A stretch of DNA of 64,000 nucleotides from Zanthoxylum bungeanum. Lineage: Eukaryota; Streptophyta; Magnoliopsida; Sapindales; Rutaceae. Positions 35,159 through 49,230 of this stretch are shown piece after piece; position 1 is the first letter of the stretch, and every line of letters begins with the position of its first letter. Made by a program: the position numbers and the translations under genes. Where the stretch lies: NCBI GenBank assembly GCA_019454045.1, contig SKCR01034817.1:18717-82716 (forward strand), given 5' to 3'. The notes under the pieces are model-generated. The model was not told where the DNA came from, searched no databases, and worked only from the letters and a program-made list of their open reading frames with translations.

Positions 35159-35595
35159 TTATGTGCGTAATCTGAGAATTTCACGATGAACATATCCACT
35201 AGGATGCGTCTCAAGAGTCAATGATATATCATCAAAAGGCTCCTTACTCAGTCCATCCCTAATGAATTGTATTTTATCCTCACGATTATCAGACACCATT
35301 CCTAAAGAACGACAATGAGTGTTGCATACAGCGTGCACACTTATAACAAACACCCATTTGTTTAGCTCTTCATTTTTTAGAATAGGTGCTTTTCCCTAAA
35401 CAGGCATGTAAGGAATGAAGGAGTCAGGTGACTCACCTGCCAAACGAACCCTTGCTTCGATTACCCAACGAATATCATTAGGAATACCATGAATCATAAG
35501 AATTCTCATCTTTCTGTGCGGGCTTTGTAAATTTTAATCAGAGCATTTCGGGGAAGTGCAGGAAAATATTTATGGGGGTTGCGAGTTTCTTCCAT
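35159..35595 (-). pseudogene. Unrecognised ORF between pol and LOG, broken
   Basis: From ATG at 35595 the frame reads MEETRNPHKYFPALPRNAL, then shifts near 35509 into MRILMIHGIPNDIRWVIEAR. After PDSFIPYMPV it meets a TAG (35396-35398) and continues in the same frame as KAPILKNEELNKWVFVISVH to a TAA at 35159-35161. In total ~143 codons with one frameshift and one stop. I recognise no domain. It may be a remnant of an env-like or extra ORF of this element, or a second captured gene fragment. It lies just after the pol end and the conserved ACACCCCGGTAAAGC sequence (~35671-35685). Confidence 0.45.
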
Positions 35596-35770
35596 GCCTT
35601 AGTTTGTAGGGTAAGTGTTTTTTAGGAAATTGAAATAACCGACTTGAGTCACGGAGTACCGTTATCCGCTGCTTTACCGGGGTGTGAGATAAAATAAAAG
35701 AACAGAACACTACAAAACTAAGAATAATGGAAATTACAGAAATATTAAACAGAACATGAAAGAAACTACA
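35596..35770 (-). other. Post-pol spacer of the Athila-like element
   Basis: On the minus strand it carries ACACCCCGGTAAAGCAG and CGGTACTCCGTGACTCAAG, a G/C-richer block than its surroundings. No coding frame. Confidence 0.4.
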
Positions 35771-38700
35771 TCAATCAAGGTATATTGGGTCTGACAGGAA
35801 CAAATTTCTTGAAATTTTGAGTACTCCAAAAAGGGTTTCAGACGCTGTCTTTACTTTAAATACATCACCGTCCCTAGGATTCTCAATGTTAATAGCCTCG
35901 TATGGGTAAACGTGTTTCACAATAAATGGGCCACTCCATTTGGATTTTAACTTTCCAGGAAATAAATGAAGACGAGAATTATAAAGCAAAACCTTTTGAC
36001 CAACTTCAAATATTTTTCGTGAAATTCGACTATCATGAAAGGCTTTAGTTTTGGCTTTAAGAATTTTCGTATTTTCATATGAATCATTCCTTAACTCTTC
36101 AATTTCATTTAGTTGCAATTTACGTTCATGACCAGCATTTTCAGGTTTGAATTAAATGCTTTAATAGCCCAAAATGCTTTATGCTCAAGTTCTACAGGCA
36201 AATGACAAGGTTTTCCATAAACTAGACGATATGGAGACATACCAAAGATGTTTTTAAAGCTGTTCGATATGTCAGAGTGCATCAGTTAGTCGAAGAGACC
36301 AATCTTTACGATTTGGGTTAACCGTTTTTCTAGAATTTGTTTAATTTCCCTATTTGCTAATTCTACTTGTCCATTTGTCTGAGGGTGATAAGAGGTGGAA
36401 ATTTTATGTGTGACTCCATACTTTTTCATTAAGGATTCAAAAGGTCTATTACAAAAGTGATTACCTCCATCACTTATTATGACCTGAGGAATTCCAAATC
36501 GACTCAACAAGTTTTCTTTTAAAAATTTGATCACAGTTCTGTGATCATTGTTCCGACAAGGAATTGCCTCGGCCCATTTTGAAACATAATCGACTGCAAC
36601 TAAAATATATAAAAATCCAAAGCATGGTGGAAATGGGCCCATGAAATCTATCCCCCAATAATCAAAGATTTCGATGACAAAGATGGGATATAAAGGCATC
36701 ATGTTTCTTTTTGAAATAGATCCCAACTTTTGACAATTTTTGCAAGTTTTGCAGAAAGTGTATGTATCTTTAAAAATGGTGGGCCAATAAAATCCACACT
36801 GCAAGAATTTCGCAGCGGTTTTCTTAGATGAGAAATGACCTCCACATGCTTCTGAATGACAGAATTGAATACCACCACTTATCTCACTGTCAGGTATGCA
36901 TCGTCTGAAAATCTAATCAGGGCAGCATTTAAACAGATAAGGATCATCCTAGTAGAATCTTTTGACTTCGGTCAAAAATTTCCTCTTATCTTGTTGGCTC
37001 CAGTCTGGGGGTATCTTTCCTATCGCAAGGAAATTGACAATATTAGCATACCAAGGCATTATATTTACCGAAAATAAAAATTCATCGGGAAAGAGTCATT
37101 GATAGGATTGGTATCGATTAGTGACTCATTTGTGAGTCTCGATAAGTGATCTGCAACCACGTTCTCTGCCCCCTTTTTCTTTGATTGTGATATTGAATTC
37201 CTTGAAACAACAAAATCCACCGTATTAATCTTGGCTTGGCATCCTGTTTAGACATCAAATATCTAACAGCAGCATGATCAGAGTAAACAACAGTTGAAGA
37301 ACCGATTAAATATGATCGAAATTTATCCAATGCAAATATTACAGCAAGTAGTTCTTTTTATGTGGTAGTGTAATTCATTATGCACTGTTTAATGTTCTAC
37401 TAGCGTAATATATCACATGCGGTTTACCTTCCTTTCTCTGCCTAGAACTGCACCAACTGCATAATCACTAGCATCACACATTAGCTCAAAGGGCAATGAC
37501 CAATCAGGGGATTGCATAATAGGAGCAGAAGTCAAAAGACTGATAATTTTTTGGAATGATTTTTGACATTCTTCTGTCCATTCAAATGTTGCATATTTTA
37601 ATAGGAAGTTACATAAGGGTCTGGATATGGTACTGAAGTCTTTAATAAACCTCCTATAAAATCATGCATGTCCTAAAAAAGAATGAATGTCCCTGACTAT
37701 TTTGGTGATGGTAATTTAGAAATGACCTCTATTTTTGCTTTGTCAACCTCAATACCTTTAGACGACACAACGGTCCTAAAACATTCCTGAATCAGTTATA
37801 TCATCCATAAATACCTCTAAAACATTGTTCCCATGTCACTAAATATGCTCAACATGCATCGTTGGAATGTTGCAGGTGCATTACAAAGTCCAAAGGGCAT
37901 TTTTCTAAATGCAAATGTTCCAAAGGGGCATGTGAATGTGGTCTTTACTGGTCTTCTAAAGAAATGGGAATCTGATAATAACCTGAGTAACCATCAAGAA
38001 AATAATAATAAGGGTGTCCAGCTACTCTTTCTAAAATTTGGTCAAGAAATGGCAAAGGGAAATGATCTTTTCTAGTTGCGTCATTCAATTTTCTATAATC
38101 AATGCACATACGCCAACTAGATGAAATGCGAGTTGGGATTAATTCCCCTTTATCATTTTTTACAACAGTAATTCCAGACTTTTTAGGTACAACTGTGTAG
38201 GACTTACCCACTTACTATCAGAAATATGATAGATAATGCATGCATCAAGAAGTTTAAGGACCTCAGTTTTTACTACTTCTTTCATGTGAGGGTTTAATCT
38301 TCTTTGGGGTTGACGATATGTCCTAGCATTATCTTCTAGATGTATTCGATGTGTGCAAATTAATGGATTAATACCTTTTATGTCTTTTAAAGTCCATCCA
38401 ATTGCCAGTTTATGTTCTTTCAACACATTTAAAAGTTTACCTTCTTGATCGCTTGTGAGAGAAGAAGAAATTACCACAGGGTAAGTTTGATTATCTTCTA
38501 GAAATGCATATTTTAGTCCTTCTGGCAAAGCTTTTAACTCCAAATTGGGTGATTCTTCATGTTTTTCTTCTTCCAGTGTTCCCCAGTTCTTCATCATCTT
38601 CCAATACCTGAATAGAGTCAAGTAGAAAATCATTAGTAATATTTGAATCAGTTTGTGCACTTGACTCAACATAATTAGTAGTAAAAATTTCATGGGATCA

Positions 38701-40995
38701 TAATAAACTCCCCTGAATATGCTCATCCACAATAGGTTCAATTGATTCTGCTTTTTCGTTTTCATTATCTCATCATATGGCTGTTTGCACATGTTAAAAA
38801 CATTTTAACTCTAATGTCATGTTGCCAAAAGAAAGATTCATGATTCCATTCCTGCGATTTATCAAAGCATTAGCTGTCGCTAAAAATGGTCGACCAAGTA
38901 TTACAGGGATTGGCTTATAACTGTCTGCCATAGGTTGTGTTTCTAAAACAATAAAATCCACAAGATATACGAATTATCGATTTGTAATAACACATCTTCC
39001 ACAATTCCTTTTGGTACTTTAACTGATCTATCGGCAAGTAAAAGGGTAGTTGAGGTTGGTTTCATCTCACCGATATTAAGTTGTTGGTAAACCAAAAATG
39101 GCAGTAAATTTACACTAGCTCCAAGATCAAGCAAAGCATGTTCAATGTTTTGATTTCCAATAATACAAGAAATAGTTGGACAACCAGGGTCTTTGTATTT
39201 TAATGCATTATTGGTTAAGAGAATATAACTTACTTGTTCAGCTAGAAAAGCTTTCTTTCTTACCTGATGTTTTCATTTAACGGTGCATAGATCTTTCAGA
39301 AATTTGGCATATGATGGTATTGTTGAATGGCATCTAACAAATGGATATTGACCATTAATGTTTGAATATTTCATAAATCTCAGGGGGGAATGAGGAAATG
39401 AGGTGTATGAGAAAAACTGTTATTATCAACGACGGGTGATGGCTCATCAACCTCTTCCTTACCCTATGATTCTGATTTTTCTCAGTTTTATGAGGTTCAA
39501 GAATAGGTATGTGGATGGTCTTACCACTTCGAAGAGTAATAATAAATTTGACTTGGTCTAAGTGTTGACTTCCAGAACTACACTCGTGAGGGTTTTGATG
39601 ACTCTTAGGATTTGACTGAGGTTGTGCAGGAAACTTACCTTTTTCTTTAATGGCCAAAGCAGATGTGATTTTATCAAAAGTTTCCTTCAAATCATTCATC
39701 ATTTGTGCATTTTGGTTATTGATGGTTTCTTGTTTTTCCATGAATGCAATCAAGTTATCTTCAATGGTTTTCTTAGGTGGTGGGACATATGGTGCATAAT
39801 TCTGGGAATTTCCAAAATTCTGGTGAAACTGGGGTGGTTGGTTTGAAGGTGTGCTTGTTATCATTCCTCCAATTGAAGTTTGGATGGTTTCTCCAACCAG
39901 GATTATAGGTCTGTGAGTATTGGTTTGGATTTGGTCTATTGAATGTGTTTATGGAACTGACTTGGTCATGGAGACAGTCTTTCAGGGCTGGTATGAACGG
40001 GCAAACTTCTGTGACATGTTCATTGAACTACAAATTTGACATATGATTTCCTGAACTGACTTGACATGATCCCTCCTCCCTGTTTCTAAAGCCTCAACTT
40101 TTTTAGACAGAAATGCATACTTGGCAGCAAGGTCATGGTCTTCCCTAAGGTTAAACATACCTCTACCAGATGGCTATGGTTTAGCAGATGACTCATATGT
40201 ACCAATTGTATCCCATTGTTGTGTATTATCTACTATATGCTATAGGTAATCTAGTGCATCTTTGGGATCTTTGTCCCTAAACTCACCATTACATATCATC
40301 TCCACTACTTGTCTACCTGGGGGTGTTAAACCCTCGTAGAATTAGGCAACTAACCTCCATGTTTCAAACCCATGATGTGGATAAATATTTAACATCTCTT
40401 TATACCTCTCCCAACATTGGTAAAGTGTTTCCCATGACTCTTGTGTGAATGTTGTGATTCTTCTTTTAAAGGAATTTGTCCTATGATGGGGAAAGAACTT
40501 TTTAAGAAACTGCTCTTGTAAATCATCCCATGTTCTAATAGATCCCGACCTAAGATTTTGTAGCCAAATTTTAGCTTTATCCTTCAAAGAAAAGGGAAAA
40601 AACTTTAACCAGATTATATTCATGCTACAATTTTGGTCTATGCAAGTGTTACATAATTCTTCGAACTCTCTTAGGTGTTGATAAGGGTTTTCTGATTCTA
40701 GACCATGGAATGTGGGTAAAAGATTGATAACACTTGATTTAAAATTGAAACGTACTGCTTCTGGGGGAAAAACAATGCAAGATGGTGATCCTGACCTAGT
40801 GGGATTCATGAATTATCTGAGTGTCCTAGGGTGATTAAGATCTCCATGCTGAGACTCATTTTCTTCCTGATTAATTGGATTTTCAACTCGGGTATGTGGA
40901 TTTTCAATTTGGTTTTCGGCCATTCTTACAATCAATGAAGTTGATGAAGACTCTCTTTTTAATCTTCCACTAGATGTTCGAGACCGGTGTTTCAT
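35771..40995 (-). pseudogene. Athila-like gag-pol, frameshifted
   Basis: On the minus strand: gag from ATG 40995 (LLPTFHGLESENPYQHLREF, FPFSLKDKAKIWLQNL, FLKKFFPHHRTNSFKRRI at 40342-40740) with an in-frame TAA at ~40813; proline/glutamine-rich gag C-terminus (39355-39864); protease DLGASVNLLP (38943-39134; D-L-G where D-(T/S)-G is typical); RT WRMCIDYRKLNDATRKDHFP and FLDGYSGYYQI (37945-38211); RNase [21 protein letters not shown] (37118-37330); integrase zinc CKTCKNCQK, GIDFMGPFPP, IISDGGNHF, HPQTNGQVELANRE (36286-36804); integrase C-terminus [23 protein letters not shown] (35771-36118). At least five frame changes and several stops make it non-functional. Confidence 0.88.
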
Positions 40996-41293
40996 GCAAC
41001 TTTATAGACAAACTAAATGCAAAAAAAAATGATACTGTAAAAATAAATAAAAAAAGGAAATTAACTGACAAAGTGAAATAATAGATAAAGGAAATACAAA
41101 TGCAGAATTTAGATCTAAAAACGTCCTCTAACTCTTGTCAATTCCGATCTCAATTGAATTTCTCGTTCATTTTTCCCAATATCTTGAATTATGTTTTCGT
41201 GAAGTTTTATGAGAGCATCTCTACGTGGGGATGGTTCGAAAAATTCATTAATGAACAGCAAACATCTTTTAAGTTGATTTTTCTGTTTCCTGT
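40996..41293 (-). other. Athila-like leader, gag-proximal part
   Basis: Non-coding leader upstream of gag. The last five bases (CCTGT, 41289-41293) are the target duplication of copia B. The leader continues at 51192. Confidence 0.7.
41289..41293. repeat. Target-site duplication CCTGT (left)
   Basis: CCTGT directly precedes the copia B LTR terminus TGTTGGG and recurs at 51187-51191. Confidence 0.9.
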
Positions 41294-43258
41294 TGTTGGG
41301 TTTTCTAGGTCAAACCAAGATCATATTAAGCTATGAAATGTGCGAATACAACAAAGTAAAGTTGCGGAAATTCCCATTTTGATCGACTTTGCGATGCGAA
41401 GAACAAAAAAAAATTTATGCTCCTTGAAGCTCTCGGCCATGCCTCATTTTTGTGCTCCATGTTTGATCTCCAAGCTCCAAGCTTTGATTTGAGATTCCAT
41501 GCTCATGAATGAGTTTCCCTATCACCTTTGTGAGACTCATTTGGTGTGCTAGCACTCTTGAAGATTTGCAACAAATCTTCTTCTTTGCTTCTTGTTGCTC
41601 TCGCCTATGAGAGAAAATTTGAGAGAAAAGGCATCAAGTGCCGTGAGGGAGAGAGAGGGAGAAGATGAAGTTGTTGTGTGTTTTTTGTGGTTTTTGATTT
41701 CAAAAATCAAATACCAAATCCCACTTTTCCAAAAAATGGTACAAGGCATTAAAGCCTTTCAACAACTCCCATCAATCACAAAAGTGACATGCATCACATC
41801 ACTTGAGTGACTAATGATGTGACGTGTGATGTGACTTGTGGGCCCCACTGATTCAATATGCGAGTGGTCCCGCAAACACTCTTGGGCTCGGATTCGCTAA
41901 TTCCGAATTAACGAATTTTCCGTTGCGACGTAATTAAATTAAATTAAATTAAATTAAATAATTATACCTAGCAAAATTACTATTCACGTTGCTAGCGAAT
42001 TAATTCTAAATTAACTTGTTTGCCCGAATTAAAATCAATTTTAATTCCGCGTCGAAATCTAATTTCGTTTAATATATCGAATATATTATTTTATCGATTA
42101 ATTCCAAATTAATCGTTCTCTCTCTTCAAATAGAATTTTATCCCCAGATAAAATATCTCCGCAATTAATCCTATATTAATTTTCTCTCTCTTATAATTAA
42201 TCCCATATTAATTATGTGCGAGTCATACGTCATCGGTGAATCTTTGGGAGCGACCCATGAGATCCCTGGATATGTTGGCAGTAAATCCGGTCGTCGGACT
42301 ATCCGAACACGTACGTATCTAGTACTACGTTTTTACTGATTTACAAGACATGGTTGGCTTCTAGCAAAGCACCGTGCCTACCCAATTCTCCAGAAATATT
42401 ATTAAAGGAATATGTAATCTGTATCAGGCGTAGTATACGTAGTATTGCGTATTGCGATCCAGTATCGGATGTCACGTGCTAGGCCTGGGGCTTGGAAATT
42501 GTGTCTGCCCCGTACGAAGCACATATCGAATCTCTGGTAACTAGTCTCTATAATCGGATAAACATAACCTAATCATATTATCCCGATAGCTGCCCAGCAT
42601 ATAAGAGTACCAGTTCCTTGTCCTACGTGACCATCATCTCCATATGACTGAAGTGATACTTCCATCTTGACATCACACCCAATACACTACGATTCTCAAT
42701 ATACCTAGAAGAGGCGTACACAGAACCTGTTAAAGCCCTGGATGACCAAAACCAAAGTATATTGATTGTGGCATGTATTAGCGGTGCAAGTCTCAGGTTA
42801 AGACCAAATACACCTACCCTGATTCGGACTTCCATAGACACATAGTCATACTGCCAATGGAATTCTGAGGGGTCTATCCAGAGCGAAGCTGTTCCCGTAC
42901 CATCGGTAAACACAACCTTCTATTACACTTGCATGAGTATCCAATACCCAAATATATGAGAACTATGCCGTTATGCTCTCATTACACGCACAAGTGCAAT
43001 ACTAGTCTATTCCACATTATCGATGTCTAATCTCGATAATACTACGACTAGAGATGTTTTAATGATTAAACCTTAGTGATTAATACTGTCTCATATCTTA
43101 TTAATCTGGAACTAATCATATGGACTTTTATCATTTATATATCCCGGTAATCCAATTACAAATGATAAAAGAGCAATTTCCTTTGTCACATAGTTAATTT
43201 GTACAACAACACCATGTTATGTAGAAATAGTGATGCTATGGGTCATAATTGTCCAACA
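41294..43258 (-). repeat. Copia B 3' LTR
   Basis: 1965 bp, TGTTGGG...CCAACA on the + strand. It holds the near-palindrome array at ~41900-42215 and pairs with 49231-51186. Confidence 0.9.
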
Positions 43259-43269
43259 ATCTCCCACTT
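43259..43269 (-). other. Copia B polypurine tract
   Basis: AAGTGGGAGAT on the minus strand, adjacent to the 3' LTR. Confidence 0.85.
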
Positions 43270-46200
43270 GGCCTATAGCCAATCACTCAAGTGTCTTACA
43301 CTTGAACTATGTACGGGTCGCTCAAACTTCTGCTGAGAAACTGCTTTCGTCAGCGAATTTGCAAAGTTATCATCTGATGCGATTTATTCGATCATCATAT
43401 CGCCACGATGTATGATCCGAACGAATCAGATGAATAGTTGAAGTATATACTTGGATCGTTGATGAGACCATTACTTTTTTAGCCTGTGTTGTAGCCTAGC
43501 TCAGCTGCTAACAGAACTACTCCTAATCCAATTAGGATTATTTAGATCCAAAGCGCTTCTATTGATGCCTCAGCTGCTGCAATATTATGCTTTTGTTGTT
43601 TATTCGGCAACAGTATCTTGCTTGGAAGATTTCCAGCTCACTGTTCCGTTATTCAAACTATATAGTACCTTTATTACGACTTATAGTCGTTATTGTCGGT
43701 TAGGAAACTTGCAACAGTGAACCCAGTCACTTCAAGTTCTCCTTCTCCATAGTTTAAGAAAGCATCCTTAGTTCTTCTAAGATACTTAAGGACTTTCTTA
43801 ACATCAATCTAGTGACTATCACTTGGATTGGCCTGATTGTGACTCCATATGCTCAAAGCATATGAGACACCACGTACATTTATTTCAATGTACGAGTTCT
43901 TGGAGAGTGCCAACAACTTTTAGATCTATCCCAGTAGATCCTTATTCCTAGAATAAGGTTGTCTCTCCCAAGTATTCTATGGAGAATTTTCATGAAAGCC
44001 AAGCTTTCAGCGATTGTATTATGGGAATGTCATTTCCAAGAAATGATATATCATCATTGTATAGGACAATCACTGTCAGTGCGCTCCCACTAACCTCCTT
44101 ATATACACAAGAATCATTTTCGTTTTGAATTAAATCATATACCATTATGATTACATCAAAATGATGGTTCCAAGAACCCAATGCTTGCTTCAATCCATAA
44201 ATGGATCGAATTAACTTGCAAACCTTGTTTGCTCTTTTTTGGTACGACAAAATCGTCAGGATATTGTAAACATCCTCCAAAAGGTTTCCGTTTAAGGAAA
44301 ACGATCTTGATGTTCAGCTGCCATATTTCATAAATGAAACATGCAGCATTAGCAAGCATTATCCAAATGGATTTAATCATGGCACAGAGTAAAAGGTTTC
44401 ATCGTAATCGACACAATATTGATAACGATACCTTTTCGCTACAAGCCTAGCTTTGTACGTTTGTTTGTTGCCATCCATGTATGTCTTCCTTGAAGATTTA
44501 TATAATACCATTAGGCACAATGCCTTCCGGTACAACAACCAGTGTCCAAACTTGGTTGGTATACATGGAATCCATTTCGGACATCATGGAACTTTGCCAT
44601 AATATGGAGTCGATACCTTGTATCACTTCCTCATACATAGTCAGTTTGTCTTCCTCAATAAGATTGACATCTTTACGAGGTGAGATCAGAAACCCATACC
44701 TCCCAGGTTGTTTTCTGACTCTCTCCGACTTGCGCGGTTCTTGTGTATTTGAAGATTGTGGTACAGTTTCATCCTTGATGAACTGTTTGTGTTCCATTAA
44801 GGAATCGGTGCCTGGAACAGTATTACTCTGATTTTCATGGAGTTTTACTTTCTTCCCACTTCCCACTGCATATAGGTATTCCTCTTAGGAAAATCGCATG
44901 GCGAACAACAACTACATTGCTCTTTTGTGAGTTGTATAAGTACTATACTTTGGTTACCCTAGGATAACCCATTACAAATTAGGCACTTATCCGATTTGGG
45001 TTCTAGTTTGGTATCATCCAAACATATGCCTATCATTCCCAAATCTTCAGGAATGAGAAAACTCGATTTCTTTCCTGTTCATATCTAATATGAAGTCTGT
45101 CTAACAGATTTTTATGGAACCTTATTCAAAATAAGTTTTGCACTGATTAATGCGTATCCCTTGAAGGAAAATGGTAGCTCAGAGTGACTCATCAGTATCC
45201 TTACCATGTCCAACAAAGTTCGGTTTCTCCGTTTGGACACACCGCTCAATTGAGGAGTTCCGGGAGGAGTCCACTGTGAAAGAATACTATACCCTTTCGG
45301 GTAATCGAGAAACTTATTGCTTAAGTATTTTCCATCACAATTCAATCGTGATGTTTTAATACTCTTGCCGATCTATTTGTCTACTTCGTGTCGAAACTCT
45401 TTGAATTTATCAAATGTTTCTGATTTATGTTTCAAAAGAAACACATAACCATAACGCGATGCCACATCCGTAAAGGTTACGAAGTGTTCTTATCCACCTC
45501 TAGCCTAGCTAGAGATGGCCCACTTACATCACTATGATGAGGGCTACAGATCGGTGGCACTTGCACTTTACCAAGTAAAAGGTGTTTTAGGCACTTTGCC
45601 TAATAAACTAGATTCGTAGACATCATTTGATTAGAATCAAATCCGTCATAGTATCCACTCTTCAAAAGTGTAGATATACGAGTCTTGTTTAATGTGTCCC
45701 AGACAACAATGCCACAAATAAGTCTCATCTGATTAATTCAGTTTGAGCTATTTGTTTGTCATGTTATACGTTTGAGATTCATTATATTCAAAATATAAAT
45801 ATTGTTATTCACATCTAATGTGTTTATCTCAATATCATCTTTATTAAAATAAAACACTTTAGTGTTCTAGAATATAAAGGTATATCCGCAACAGATTAAA
45901 CTCTGATATGGAGATAATGTTCTAGTCAAACTAGGTACATTTTAACAGTCTCCTAATTTAAGTACACACCGAATGTAGTTCCTAAACTTAGGTTCTACGG
46001 TTAAAACAGCGACTTTCGTCCCGTTTCCGACTCGTAGGTAGATCTCAACTGAAGTCAGTCTCCTACTAATCAGCAGATTCTGCACATCAGTACATATTTA
46101 TGTACAATACTTAGTATCAAAAATCCAATTTTGAAACTAATAGTGAACATGTTTATGACAAACATACTTGAAGTCGAAGCCTTGCCCCGCCTTCACTTCC

Positions 46201-46897
46201 TTCATGTCTGCCTTGTCCATACGGCAGTCACGCTTCTAGTGACCCTGTTTGCCACAGTTTAGGCAGAGATCTTGGGATATGTCCTTTATCTTCCCAGAAG
46301 ACTATGATGATTTTGCCTTTGCCCATTTTAGAAGCTCTGGCTCTGCCTCCTAGAGCATAGCCATCAACTTTCCAAGAGTTTACTCTTGGTTCACAATGAA
46401 CCTGCCCCAGCTTTCGGGTAGAGACTATAAGATCAAATCTTTGGTATTCTCGGCCTCGTAGGTAATGCCAAGCTAACCTAGCTGATCGATGTCATCAATC
46501 ATCTGCGACACTTAGTGCTCGACAGATGTACCCTCTGAGATACGCGAGCTAAAGAGCTTTCTTTTGCAATTTGTACTTCTAAGCTCTTACAATAGATCTA
46601 TGAAGATCTTTAATTTCATCATCATGGTACAATGATCTAATCCTTAATTTTGACGACAGAATTAAAGAGTCATTGCAGTAAGCATAAATGATTGAGCACT
46701 AAAGTTATCATCACATGAATCTTCCAAAGATCATGTTCTACTATTTGCTCAACTCCGGGCTTAGGCCCGAGATGTAATTCTATCAAATAGAATAACTTCT
46801 CAATTCCCAGGACTATCCCGAGGTTCTATTCCCAATTTGAAAATTAAAGCTGTTTAATGACATTTTCTCTCAGGATTATGTTTTAAATGCTAATCTT
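43270..46897 (-). pseudogene. Copia B gag-pol, decayed
   Basis: On the minus strand: gag remnants (~46360-46897), zinc-knuckle region (~46230), protease region (~46060-46140), integrase zinc region (~45600-45730), integrase core GVSKRRNRTLLDM (45112-45345) in which the third catalytic Glu is Lys (codon 45232-45234), linker with SERVRKQPGRYGF (44498-44866), RT LIRSIYGLKQALGSWN and YNDDISFLGND (43990-44280; YVDD expected) and an RNase H remnant with an internal deletion (~43590-43720). Multiple frameshifts. Not functional. Confidence 0.82.
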
Positions 46898-49220
46898 TCA
46901 TTTATCTTGATTGCTATAGTCCAACTATCCAATCAACGATTTCGGGTACTGTTGAATATAATGATTACTATAGTCTAACTATATAATCAACTATAATTTA
47001 ATTATTTAAATTCAAATATATTGATTACTATAATCCAATTATATAATCAACTATAATTTGAAGTAGTTTGAATACAGTCCAACTGTTTAATTAAAACAAC
47101 GATTAAATATTAGTTCAACTAATATATATATATAATATTAAATAATGACGAAAAATGAAATGAGCGTGTATTGGCAAGTATCTAAAAGAAATTACAAATT
47201 TAATACTTGCCTCCCACTATTTTTCGACGAGCCTCTAACCCTCTGTTGAGTACTCGGGAAACCTGGTTTCCTAGTGGGCTAGGATCCCGTTAAATAACAC
47301 ACAACCACCTGACTTTGGCCAACAAATTGTATGATATTTAACTAGGTAGATCTCTAAGATCAATTAGATCTCATCCAATTCCTAGATCCAGTAGGTGGAC
47401 ATCCAAGTCCGAAACATATATCTTATATATGCCAATATATCCAATATATTCCCTAACCTTTTTCCTCTGAATCAACTAAGCCTTGGCTTTGGCACAACAA
47501 ACTTAATGATTCCAGTTAAGCGGGACCCATTCACCTTGGAAAGCTTCTTAATCGATGTCGATGGACAAGAAGTGATCTTGACTTTGGCCAACAAATCACA
47601 ACTTGGACAAGACATGCGATATAGAACAAAGCCTTAATGATTCAAACACATCCGCGATGCACAAAGGTCTTGACTTTGGCCAACAAACCAGTGACAATCT
47701 TGGATCTTGAGAATGAATCATTCAATGGAAGGAAAAACGCTTAATATTTGTTGAGGGTTTTTCGCTGCCTATTGGCAACCAATTAATTATCTTTGATTGG
47801 GTCTCATACATACCTTTAAACATGCATTCTAAAAGCATAATAAGGCGCGGTAAATAAATTAATAATGATATGCGGATGGATATTTTAAAAAACTTGTTCC
47901 TAGAACAAATCTCTCTCTTTCCTCTCTCCCGGTAGCACAAATCTTACTTCTACCCAATTAAATAACACTTCTAAAGAAACCTCATTTACATTGAGGGGAA
48001 TATGTGAGAAGAGAAATACAAAGAGTCAAGAGGTAATAGGCTGGACACGCCGGTCCAATTTAATAAATTCTAAAATTATTACAACAATTTCCAAAATTGC
48101 CCTCACCCATCTAATATCCATCCGATATTCATTATTCATACATCACATCCATGTATTCACACAAAACATGTTATCAATCAATCTAATCCAATTAATTAAT
48201 ATGAAATTAATGACCATCCAATGTTCAAACAACGATTTGATTTGCGCGAGTCAATTCGTTTTAAGAATAAGTACTCAAGTATGAATTCTTGAATTATATC
48301 AAACTACAATATTAAATCCAATTTAATTTGCATCAATCACTTAGTATATATTAATTCCAAATTAAATAATTACACTTTATTAATGAGCCTTTGCGACTTA
48401 GATTCTAAATCTAATCTTTACGGGTCTCAAAGCCCAATTAACATCCAATGTCAATTTAATTAAAGTCCAATGGGCTTTCAATTAATTTATAAGGCATGGA
48501 CTTTGGCAACCAAAGCCCAATAAGGAATCACCATTTGCCAAAAATAAATTTAGGCCCATTAGGCCCAATTAAAATATTAAAGGTCCATTATATTATATTT
48601 GGACTTTATGAATATGGTTTTGGGCCCAATTGGATCCAACCAATTAACCTAAACCAAACTTGGCCCAACCAAACCCAATAAGCCCAAATACAACTTTTGA
48701 AGCCAAATTCCAAATTTAGCCCAATTAATTTAATCACAATATTCAAACTATCACAATTAAATAAATTAAAGTGTATTAGCCATAATTAATTTGTCAAATT
48801 AACATTTCCAAAATACCAATTTACATAATTAATCATGCTTATCATCATCAACACATGTCCAATATTATTGAATCAAAAATCATCTCATTTCATGCTATAT
48901 AGCTCACGGCATTTTGAGGAATTTTAAATCTGATTTCAATTTTAATCCAATTAAATCCTAAATCAATTTACCCCAAGTCTTTAAACTCATCCAATGATCA
49001 AAAGAACAAAAAATACCATGACTATATTAGGGCATATACTTTCGGCCAAGCCAAATTTTTGGGGAAAAAATAATCCAATTCAATTTTCATCAAATTGATC
49101 ATGCATAACTCTAAGTTATCATCATTCAAGCATACTCAATCAATCAATTTTATCAAATCATGCTCAAATCACTTTTACCCAAATTTTACCCTAAATCAAT
49201 TTCATGCTTAATCAAGGCTG
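46898..49220 (-). other. Copia B long leader
   Basis: Non-coding. It contains A/T tandem repeats with GTTGATTATATAGTTGGAC-type units (46915-47095) near gag and copies of the CTTGACTTTGGCCAACAA motif (~47310, 47575, 47669). Confidence 0.7.
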
Positions 49221-49229
49221 TTGATACCA
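49221..49229 (-). other. Copia B primer-binding site
   Basis: TGGTATCAA on the minus strand, one base from the LTR end. Only the first 8 bases match the usual TGGTATCAGAGC. Confidence 0.65.
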
Positions 49230-49230
49230 T

